Positions 6,269-10,954 of a stretch of DNA of 10,954 bases are shown in pieces. Under the pieces are notes generated by a model. The model had not been told where the DNA came from. It saw nothing but the letters and a program-made list of their open reading frames with translations, and made no database searches. Origin of the DNA: Bacteroidales bacterium (GTDB lineage: Bacteria > Bacteroidota > Bacteroidia > Bacteroidales > UBA10428); assembly GCA_016926235.1 (NCBI GenBank), contig JAFGOZ010000011.1:1-10954 (forward strand). The letters are read 5' to 3'. The position numbers and the translations under genes are program-made. How positions within the stretch are numbered: the stretch's first letter is position 1; each line of letters begins with the position of its first letter.

Positions 6269-7567
6269 TTAAATGTTAATAGGCTCAATATCGTTCAACG
6301 TTATAATCTTTTGGCTGAAAATATCTTTATATCTATGCTTATTGAAAGTGTGAATAGGAATTATTGCACTTGGAGCGAGCGTATTAGTTAATTCTTTTAA
6401 TGAATGAATGTCTGCATGTCCGCTTGTATGTACATTGTATATCGTAAAGTTTCTACTTAAAAGCCAATCAATGAATCCCGTGGTTGTAGCTTGTTCTTTA
6501 TAGCCTTCCCACATTGAATAAATCAGGTTGCCGCTATCCGTAATAATCCTGTTTAAATCATTTTTCATGGATGGTCGAACAAGTAATACAAAACGTGCTG
6601 GGTTTAAAGAAATTTCATCTTTTGTGATTTTACTTTTTGAAAATTTGTTTGCTAATTCACCGTTGCCACTTTTGAACAAGCTTGTTGTTAAACGATTTGG
6701 AAAAAGAACCTTAAGATTTGGAAAACCTTTTAAAGGAGATGGGAGTCCGGCAAAATTAGAAAGTGTCTCAAGCACATTGGCGGTATAAACATCAACAATA
6801 AAGATTTTTTGAGAGGCCAAACAGGCTTTATATATTGAAACCAACCTGTCAATATTCTGGCTCGAAGTATATATGTAATTTATTGAGTTCGATTTTATGA
6901 ACAGCTCTCTCAGTTCGATTTCAATTACTTCTTCAGTCTTTGGATTATCCTGATCCCGGCCTATTGTTGTGCCTTCAATAAGTAAATAATCAATATTCTT
7001 CGGGGCATTATGTAGAAACCATTTATAGGCTTTGGCTTTACGGCCGTGAGACCTGAAATCACCTGAATAAAATATTCGCTTATTCTCTGCTTCAATCAAA
7101 AAAGAATAGGAGTCAAAAGCTGAATGATCATTCCAATATGCGGTTACTTTAAAATCTCTAACAGCAAAAGTTTTTTCTTTTTCAAAATATTGAGGATTTA
7201 AAATTCTATTGTTTTGATGAAGAAAAATGTTGTTTAGCTCTAATATTCGGTGCGTAGCTTGACCAAGCCATACAGGAATATCCTTGTTCAAATACTGCAT
7301 TAATCCGTAATGGTCGGCATGTGGATGTGAAATTATCACCCCGTCTATTCCTGGGTCATCCGAATAAGCCCCCTGAACATCGGGCAAAATCCCCAGAATA
7401 ATCAATTCTGCAACTGATAAGCTTTTATAATTTGAGAAATCAAAACTGTTTCCAGACCTATTCACCAGTGGCATACCAAAATCAAGCAGAATGCGACTTG
7501 ACCCTGACTGAAGTTCAATACAGGTTCCGCCGATTTCGTTTGTCCCACGATGAATTGTTAGAATCAT
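6269..7567 (-). CDS. MBL-fold beta-CASP hydrolase, RNase J-like
   Basis: This 432-aa protein has the metal-binding signature HPHADH (His81, His83, Asp85, His86), the third metal motif NDHSAFDSY (His148) and SGDFRSHG (Asp170). The beta-CASP motifs follow: A as IEGTTIG (Glu198), B as SGHAD (His384) and C as PIHT (His406). Enzymes with this full set bind two zinc ions and cut RNA or DNA phosphodiesters, as RNase J and CPSF73 do. RNase J is about 550 aa; this protein lacks its extra C-terminal domain. It is the last gene of a four-gene operon, 6 bp after a PD-(D/E)XK-like protein and directly before a terminator. A housekeeping RNase J would not normally sit in such a group, so a specialised nuclease is likely. 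The fold and metal sites are firm; the substrate is unknown. Confidence 0.9.
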   Translation of the reverse strand: MILTIHRGTNEIGGTCIELQSGSSRILLDFGMPLVNRSGNSFDFSNYKSLSVAELIILGILPDVQGAYSDDPGIDGVIISHPHADHYGLMQYLNKDIPVWLGQATHRILELNNIFLHQNNRILNPQYFEKEKTFAVRDFKVTAYWNDHSAFDSYSFLIEAENKRIFYSGDFRSHGRKAKAYKWFLHNAPKNIDYLLIEGTTIGRDQDNPKTEEVIEIELRELFIKSNSINYIYTSSQNIDRLVSIYKACLASQKIFIVDVYTANVLETLSNFAGLPSPLKGFPNLKVLFPNRLTTSLFKSGNGELANKFSKSKITKDEISLNPARFVLLVRPSMKNDLNRIITDSGNLIYSMWEGYKEQATTTGFIDWLLSRNFTIYNVHTSGHADIHSLKELTNTLAPSAIIPIHTFNKHRYKDIFSQKIITLNDIEPINI

Positions 7568-7573
7568 CCATTT

Positions 7574-8386
7574 TTATTTTAGATAGTCTTTCCAGATCGC
7601 CAGGCCACACTTAAACATCTTGATTTGTTTTGAAAAAGGGAGAGAATCAAAATTACATCTATTCAGAAGCTGACTTTTAGGATTAAAGTCAATTAAGGCG
7701 ATAATAAAAACGGCATCATCAATGTTTCTTGAGACATTTAACGATTTCAGTGCCTCTGGTTCTTTATGGCTATATAAACCTAGATCAGCCTTTATTTCAA
7801 GTATATATTCCGTCTCTTCTGCAATTTCACTTACTTTTGATCTGACAGTATCATAGTATCTATCTATTTGGGAGGGTAAATGCTGGATATCATTATTTAA
7901 ACCATATTTTACCTCTATAAATGCTAATGGTACAGTCTGTCCTCTTTTTCTTGGTTGTACCCAATAGATACCGGTTAAATCAAATCTGGATTTGTTATCA
8001 GCAAATTGCCTATCAGTTATAATAATATCACTGTTTACATTATTATTGCTACGAATCATTAGCTGTTCATACTCTATTTCAAGGGTTGGACGTTTTGACT
8101 TAGTTGCAATGACGTTCTCCTTGATTATGGGCAAAGCTGATAAGTATTTCTGCAAATCAAATTTACCTTGTAGTTGATAAGGAATATTTTGGGTAAACTT
8201 CTGATGGATCTCACACGTATGATTTTCTTTTAGTTGCAGAATTGAGTTGCCTTTATAATAGATGTTAATTCTGCTTTCTCTTATCTGAAGATCCAAATCG
8301 GCATCCTGGATAACCAGTTTGAGTAAATCATTGTAACATCCACCTTTCTTAAATTCTTCTACAAAATTGTCATTAAGCGCTCTCAT
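7574..8386 (-). CDS. Protein of unknown family with PD-(D/E)XK nuclease-like signature
   Basis: This 270-aa soluble protein is not one I recognise by name. The middle carries a pattern typical of PD-(D/E)XK nucleases: glutamates at 103-107 (LEIEYEQL), Asp136 in SRFDLTGIYW, and Glu158-x-Lys160 in AFIEVKYG, the last after a hydrophobic beta-strand-like stretch. After it come QHLPSQIDRYYDTV (168-181), like the helix following the active site in this superfamily, and a predicted strand AVFIIALIDF. The N-terminal 100 residues include YYKGNSILQLK and have no clear domain. The gene lies 7 bp after the four-Cys gene and 6 bp before the beta-CASP gene, so the products are probably made together. The nuclease assignment rests on motif reading only; a non-catalytic or DNA-binding role is possible. 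Confidence 0.7.
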   Translation of the reverse strand: MRALNDNFVEEFKKGGCYNDLLKLVIQDADLDLQIRESRINIYYKGNSILQLKENHTCEIHQKFTQNIPYQLQGKFDLQKYLSALPIIKENVIATKSKRPTLEIEYEQLMIRSNNNVNSDIIITDRQFADNKSRFDLTGIYWVQPRKRGQTVPLAFIEVKYGLNNDIQHLPSQIDRYYDTVRSKVSEIAEETEYILEIKADLGLYSHKEPEALKSLNVSRNIDDAVFIIALIDFNPKSQLLNRCNFDSLPFSKQIKMFKCGLAIWKDYLK

Positions 8387-8393
8387 GTCCTGC

Positions 8394-8597
8394 TTATATG
8401 ATTGACCATTTCACCCAATTTGAACACCTGTCATATATTTTAGTCTTTTTTTTGAAGGTATCCCTTTTGTAATAACATTCACCAATGTTTGTACTTTCTG
8501 CTTTAATAGTATTACCTTTTGGAGGTTGCCTTACTCCCGCCCAATAGTTGCATGTTACACATACTTTGTTGCTTTTAACTGTTTCAGTTGTTGCCAT
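8394..8597 (-). CDS. Small four-cysteine (zinc-ribbon-like) protein
   Basis: This 67-aa protein has the pattern C13-x2-C16-x24-C41-x16-C58, with aromatic residues after the cysteines (CNYWAG near the start, CSNWVKW near the end). Four Cys in this layout suggest a zinc site or, less likely, an iron-sulfur cluster. It has no signal peptide and is basic in its second half (KRDTFKKKTK). It starts 29 bp after the regulator gene and ends 7 bp before the PD-(D/E)XK-like gene, inside the operon. It may be an adaptor or nucleic-acid-binding subunit for the nucleases. The function is unknown. Confidence 0.75.
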   Translation of the reverse strand: MATTETVKSNKVCVTCNYWAGVRQPPKGNTIKAESTNIGECYYKRDTFKKKTKIYDRCSNWVKWSII

Positions 8598-8626
8598 AAG
8601 ACTTATTTTTAAGATTAATATTCATT

Positions 8627-9253
8627 CTAATCCTCTCTTACAAAGATTTTACTATTCCAACTCCCCATAAGGTAATAAGCTTTTCTTGTTCTATCGTATT
8701 CTATAGACTCACCCCATTGATTAATCATTTCTATGTCACGTTTTATTGTTTTAGATGATACGTTAAATTCCTGACATAGTTCTTCATGCTTTACATAAGA
8801 GTTTGTTGGCTGTAGTTTTTTAAGGATAGCAAACATGCGCATGAGCTTTTTATCGTAAGTTTTATTACTTCTTAGATGTCGTATGATTGCACTCCTGCGG
8901 TTTAAAATTAAAAGTTTCAAATATTGGTATTCTATTGGGCCATCCGGAAGTATAAAGTATCTTAATAAGGTTTTGGGAATTTTAATGGGTTTTGTTAGTA
9001 ACACGCAAAATTCTTTTGGATTTTCGTTTTTGTGAATCTCTTTGAAGTTCTCAAAATAGTCCTTTTCTAATTTATCCGGGTCAATTATTCCGAAGAAAAA
9101 GCCAGTTGCATATAAATCAATTGTATCATTTGCGATTATTAGGTTGAGCTTTAAGTCTTTTGTTACTTTTTCAGCCAATGAAATAATTTTACTGTCCTCA
9201 GAAAGGATAATAACATCATTTACAATCACTTTTATATTTAATCCATCGTTCAT
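8627..9253 (-). CDS. Transcription regulator with C-terminal winged helix-turn-helix
   Basis: This is a 208-aa protein. Residues of about 139-195 form a DeoR/HTH_11-like winged helix: FAILKKLQ, then HEELCQEFNVSSKTIKRDIE as the turn and recognition helix, then a wing ending KAYYL. The N-terminal 100 residues alternate strands and helices (VIILSEDSKIISLAEKV, LNLIIANDTIDL, FCVLLTKPIKIP) and may be a degenerate response-regulator receiver domain. It lacks a clear DD-D-K phosphorylation set. A basic helical linker (NRRSAIIRHLRSNKTYDKK) joins the two. As the first gene of a four-gene operon it probably controls that operon and itself. Two adjacent palindromes 30-47 bp upstream are candidate binding sites. 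The DNA-binding call is solid; the signal sensed is unknown. Confidence 0.8.
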   Translation of the reverse strand: MNDGLNIKVIVNDVIILSEDSKIISLAEKVTKDLKLNLIIANDTIDLYATGFFFGIIDPDKLEKDYFENFKEIHKNENPKEFCVLLTKPIKIPKTLLRYFILPDGPIEYQYLKLLILNRRSAIIRHLRSNKTYDKKLMRMFAILKKLQPTNSYVKHEELCQEFNVSSKTIKRDIEMINQWGESIEYDRTRKAYYLMGSWNSKIFVRED

Positions 9254-9282
9254 TTCAAACTTTTTATTATAAAGATAAAGCT

Positions 9283-9300
9283 CTGATCAGACAACGTTGT
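9283..9300. promoter_or_regulatory. Two abutting palindromes upstream of the regulator gene, candidate operator
   Basis: CTGATCAG (9283-9290) and ACAACGTTGT (9291-9300) are perfect palindromes placed end to end, 30-47 bp upstream of the regulator's start. The second gains a GAC/GTC pair if one G is skipped. Their position fits autoregulation of the operon by its first gene product. No binding data are visible in sequence. Confidence 0.4.
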
Positions 9301-9396
9301 GTCCATATGCAGAGAAAAACGATGTTAATTTTAACAAATTATCTTTCACTTAATTAGCGATTTCTCTAAATATCTAATAGCAGAATATGTTTTTGT

Positions 9397-9425
9397 CAAA
9401 TATTTTGGCGGGTAACTAATTACAA
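9397..9425 (-). promoter_or_regulatory. Possible promoter of the four-gene operon
   Basis: On the - strand, TTG (9425-9423), 18 bp, then AATATTTG (9404-9397) resembles the Bacteroidota TTG-N19-21-TAnnTTTG promoter, with one base off in the -7 box and a short spacer. Transcription would start near 9391 and give a leader of about 140 bases containing the two palindromes. The support is weak. Confidence 0.25.
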
Positions 9426-9566
9426 AAGAGCTATATAAAGGACATTTGAATACTCCAAATTTTTAATATTACTTGGTTTCAGTTATTTTAGTGATGAATA
9501 ACTTATTAATAAGTATTTGAGTGATTATTTTTTTGTGTAATTAAGAATGGAGAATTTTGTATAAAC

Positions 9567-9596
9567 AAAAAAGTCAAGTCCTTGGGGGGACTTGAC
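9567..9596 (-). terminator. Rho-independent terminator on the - strand
   Basis: A perfect 9-bp stem GTCAAGTCC/GGACTTGAC (9573-9581 with 9588-9596) with a 6-base loop is followed, on the - strand, by six T (the complement of 9567-9572). On the + strand the hairpin is followed by CTCAAAAG, so it does not terminate in that direction. Confidence 0.65.
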
Positions 9597-9637
9597 CTCA
9601 AAAGAAGTATTAAAAAATACCTCAATTTTGTAAAAGG
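9567..9637 (-). ncRNA. Candidate small RNA of about 70 nt
   Basis: On the - strand a good Bacteroidota-type promoter (9671-9643) is followed about 70 bases later by a strong rho-independent terminator (9596-9567), with no open reading frame of note between them. The RNA would contain a weak hairpin (GTATT/AATAC, 9608-9621) and the 9-bp terminator stem with a C-rich loop (CCCCAA). It would lie antisense to the region upstream of the 40-codon gene at 9705. Existence and start site are inferred from the two signals alone. Confidence 0.4.
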
Positions 9638-9642
9638 CATTC

Positions 9643-9671
9643 AAAGTTAAGGAAAAGTTTAGCACTTCCAA
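9643..9671 (-). promoter_or_regulatory. Candidate promoter of the small RNA
   Basis: On the - strand, TTG (9671-9669), an 18-bp spacer and TAACTTTG (9650-9643), which is a perfect match to the TAnnTTTG box. The spacer is one base shorter than the usual 19-21. The predicted start is near 9637. Confidence 0.4.
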
Positions 9672-9704
9672 GAGTTTAGTAACCCAGAAAGGAGAAGTTG
9701 GAGA

Positions 9705-9827
9705 ATGTCTAAAGAGTCTTTAAACAAAGACTTAGTGGAAGTTTTTTGCCGTTATATTGTTAAAAATGGGAAAATAATTTACCCTAAGAATGGACGATAT
9801 TTTCATTTTTATGTGAAAAGGAAATAG
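9705..9827 (+). CDS. Small basic protein of 40 aa, unknown function
   Basis: The 40-residue product begins MSKESLNKDLVEVF and has a compact middle CRYIVKNGKIIYPKNGRYF and a basic end. AAAGGAG ten bases upstream serves as ribosome binding site, and a canonical terminator follows 24 bases after the stop. An own terminator strongly suggests a real transcription unit. From memory, short proteins with a similar YIVKNGKxIYPK segment occur in Bacteroidota accessory regions, with no known role. There is no signal peptide or membrane helix, so it is not a typical membrane-acting type I toxin. I see no convincing + strand promoter. Confidence 0.6.
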   Translation: MSKESLNKDLVEVFCRYIVKNGKIIYPKNGRYFHFYVKRK

Positions 9828-9851
9828 TTTCCATAAAGTAAATATCAGTCT

Positions 9852-9882
9852 ACCAGGTTGACAACATCAACCTGGTTTTTTT
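9852..9882 (+). terminator. Rho-independent terminator after the 40-aa gene
   Basis: A perfect 10-bp stem ACCAGGTTGA/TCAACCTGGT (9852-9861 with 9867-9876) with loop CAACA runs straight into a T-run to 9882. It lies 24 bases after the stop codon of the 40-aa gene and 25 bases before the start of the nuclease gene, so those two are separate units. Confidence 0.85.
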
Positions 9883-9907
9883 GTACATTTCCGAATATTT
9901 ACAAAAG

Positions 9908-10363
9908 ATGCTGCGTTGTTTTATTATTTGTTTTACGATCCTTTTTCAGGTTCCGGAGGTTTTTAATGCAAAGGTTATAGGCATCACTGATGGTGATACT
10001 ATTGTGGTTTTAAATTCAGATAATCAGCAGATTAAAATAAGGTTGGAAGGTATTGACTGTCCTGAAATGAAGCAAGATTTTGGGACTAAGGCAAAACAAG
10101 CTGCTTCGGAGCTTTGCTACAGTAAGCGGGTTAGTATTCATAAATCCGGGGTGGACCGGTATGGAAGAACTTTGGCGTATGTATACGTGGGAGACACGTG
10201 TATAAATAAGGAATTACTAAAGCTTGGTATGGCCTGGCATTTTAAAAAGTACAATAGAGACCAGGAACTTGCTCAGCTGGAGATCCAGGCAAGAGATAAA
10301 AAAGTCGGACTTTGGTCACAACGGGATCCAATTGCGCCCTGGGATTTCAGAAGTAAAAAATAA
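9908..10363 (+). CDS. Secreted thermonuclease (micrococcal nuclease / SNase-like)
   Basis: This 151-aa protein has a signal peptide of about 21 residues (MLRCFIICFTILF... to FNA) and then one SNase domain. Every catalytic position of staphylococcal nuclease can be matched: Asp30 in TDGDT, Arg45 in IRLEGID, Asp50 and Glu53 in IDCPE, and Arg87 in DRYGRTLAY. The domain ends with the usual GLWSQRDPIAPWDFR. The enzyme class uses Ca2+ to cut DNA and RNA outside the cytosol or in the periplasm. Cysteines at 51, 70 and 98 are extra to the staphylococcal enzyme, which has none. An in-frame TTG at 9881 lies inside the upstream terminator, so ATG 9908, which puts the signal peptide first, is preferred. 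Such genes are common on mobile elements of Bacteroidota. Confidence 0.92.
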   Translation: MLRCFIICFTILFQVPEVFNAKVIGITDGDTIVVLNSDNQQIKIRLEGIDCPEMKQDFGTKAKQAASELCYSKRVSIHKSGVDRYGRTLAYVYVGDTCINKELLKLGMAWHFKKYNRDQELAQLEIQARDKKVGLWSQRDPIAPWDFRSKK

Positions 10364-10433
10364 TTATAAGTTATATAGGGATAATTTAGGAAAGAATCAA
10401 TAACATATCGCCTACATTACACAGGGTTATATA

Positions 10434-10464
10434 TTGTAAATGTAAACAAAAATGTTTATATTTG
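10434..10464 (+). promoter_or_regulatory. Promoter of the antitoxin gene, overlapped by a 26-bp inverted repeat
   Basis: TTG (10434-10436), a 20-bp spacer and TATATTTG (10457-10464) match the Bacteroidota primary sigma consensus exactly. An inverted repeat AAATGTAAACA-AAAA-TGTTTATATTT (10438-10463, 10 of 11 pairs matching) fills the spacer and most of the -7 box. That is where an autoregulating antitoxin would bind to block polymerase. The box ends only 3 bases before the ATG, so the mRNA would be leaderless or nearly so. Confidence 0.7.
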
Positions 10465-10467
10465 CGT

Positions 10468-10947
10468 ATGAAAAATAAGGTTGACATATTAAAAGGAATA
10501 CATCCTGGCTTTATTTTGGATAGAGAGTTAAATAACCGCAAAATTTCAAAAAGAAAATTCGCCTTATCCATTGGAGAGCATTATCAGACTATATGGTCAA
10601 TTACAAAAGGCAGAAGGAATATGAATCTTCCGCTTTCACTTAAGATTGAACATGCACTGAATATGCCTGAAGGGTTTTTAATGACTTTACAGCTTCATCA
10701 TTCCATCAGAATATTGAAGAATGCAGACCAGTCAAATAAATGTCCTGATTTATCTATAATTCGTAAGGCTCTTTTTTGGGATACAGATATTCAAAAAATT
10801 AATTGGGAGCAGCAAAAAAAAGCTGTTATTAAGCGCATTTTTGAACGAGGTAACGATCAGGAAAAATCGGAAATTATCCGGTTTTATGGCAAGGACACTG
10901 TATCTAAGATAATAAAATCATGGAGTAGGGTTAAAAGCAATTATTAA
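10468..10947 (+). CDS. HTH antitoxin with C-terminal DUF6922-like domain
   Basis: This 159-aa protein has a HigA/XRE-like helix-turn-helix at about 9-72 (IHPGFILDRELNNRKIS, then a region like FALSIGEHYQTIWSITKGRR). Residues of about 93-150 resemble DUF6922, with the hallmark LFWDTDIQKINW and later RIFERGND and IRFYGKD. From general knowledge, DUF6922 proteins usually precede an AbiEii/MNT-type nucleotidyltransferase toxin gene in Bacteroidota, and the antitoxin neutralises it. That partner would begin beyond the window, only seven bases of which remain after the stop codon. The promoter overlaps an inverted repeat, which fits autoregulation. ATG 10468 is chosen because the in-frame TTG at 10462 lies inside the -7 box. 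The domain calls are good; the toxin is a prediction. Confidence 0.8.
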   Translation: MKNKVDILKGIHPGFILDRELNNRKISKRKFALSIGEHYQTIWSITKGRRNMNLPLSLKIEHALNMPEGFLMTLQLHHSIRILKNADQSNKCPDLSIIRKALFWDTDIQKINWEQQKKAVIKRIFERGNDQEKSEIIRFYGKDTVSKIIKSWSRVKSNY

Positions 10948-10954
10948 TTGATTA

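Noticed and set aside
6528..6788. 86-codon open frame on the + strand opposite the beta-CASP gene.
   Set aside because: It is fully antisense to a gene with intact catalytic motifs and has no recognisable protein features. The same holds for the other long frames opposite real genes.
9501..9514. Perfect 14-bp palindrome ACTTATTAATAAGT in the non-coding stretch.
   Set aside because: It is entirely AT-rich apart from its ends, has no loop and no neighbouring element, and such palindromes are expected by chance in AT-rich DNA.
9567..9827. Type I toxin-antitoxin pair formed by the 40-aa gene and the antisense small RNA candidate.
   Set aside because: The 40-aa product has no hydrophobic membrane helix, and the RNA would not overlap its start codon (about 68 bases away).
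1..10954. CRISPR arrays, tRNA or rRNA genes, complete insertion sequences.
   Set aside because: No regularly spaced repeats, no cloverleaf-like sequence and no transposase with terminal inverted repeats were seen on reading through.

Overview
The window looks like an accessory (variable) stretch of a Bacteroidota chromosome. It is AT-rich by eye. Upstream of the last gene there is a textbook Bacteroidota promoter (TTG, 20 bp, TATATTTG). The hypothetical proteins carry the short signal peptides and lipoboxes common in that phylum. I cannot name a species.

Left third (1-4418, all + strand): the 3' part of a Type ISP / Eco57I-like adenine methyltransferase-restriction protein runs in from outside the window. 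Close behind it come a small secreted protein and a lipoprotein, neither of known function. Then follow a non-coding stretch with short inverted repeats, a resolvase/invertase-type serine recombinase and a 105-aa protein of unknown function.

Middle (4453-6238, + strand): a compact two-gene RiPP (ribosomally made, post-translationally modified peptide) cassette. It has a 38-codon precursor gene, too short for usual gene calls, whose last 20 residues are two quasi-repeats of the form C-x-P..KP-x-G-R. A stem-loop separates it from a 495-aa radical SAM/SPASM maturase that starts with a probable PqqD-like peptide-recognition domain. A near-identical 13-base direct repeat lies at each edge of the cassette. 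No transporter or peptidase gene is visible.

Right-centre (6235-9300, - strand): a tight four-gene operon, read right to left. It encodes a winged-helix regulator, a 67-aa four-cysteine protein, a protein with a PD-(D/E)XK nuclease-like signature, and an RNase J-like beta-CASP metallo-hydrolase, and it ends in a terminator directly after the last stop codon. Two putative nucleases, a metal-binding small protein and a regulator together suggest a nucleic-acid-targeting system, possibly defence. I do not recognise this combination as a named system.

Right end (9301-10954): a long non-coding stretch holds a candidate small RNA on the - strand (promoter plus terminator about 70 nt apart). It is followed by a 40-codon gene with its own strong terminator, a secreted micrococcal-nuclease-like protein, and an antitoxin-type protein (HTH plus DUF6922-like domain). 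The promoter of the last gene is covered by a 26-bp inverted repeat. Its usual partner, an AbiEii-type nucleotidyltransferase toxin, would lie just outside the window.

Overall this reads as an island of restriction, peptide natural product, nuclease and toxin-antitoxin modules near a site-specific recombinase. The RiPP cassette and the four-gene nuclease operon are the two most likely to be new.
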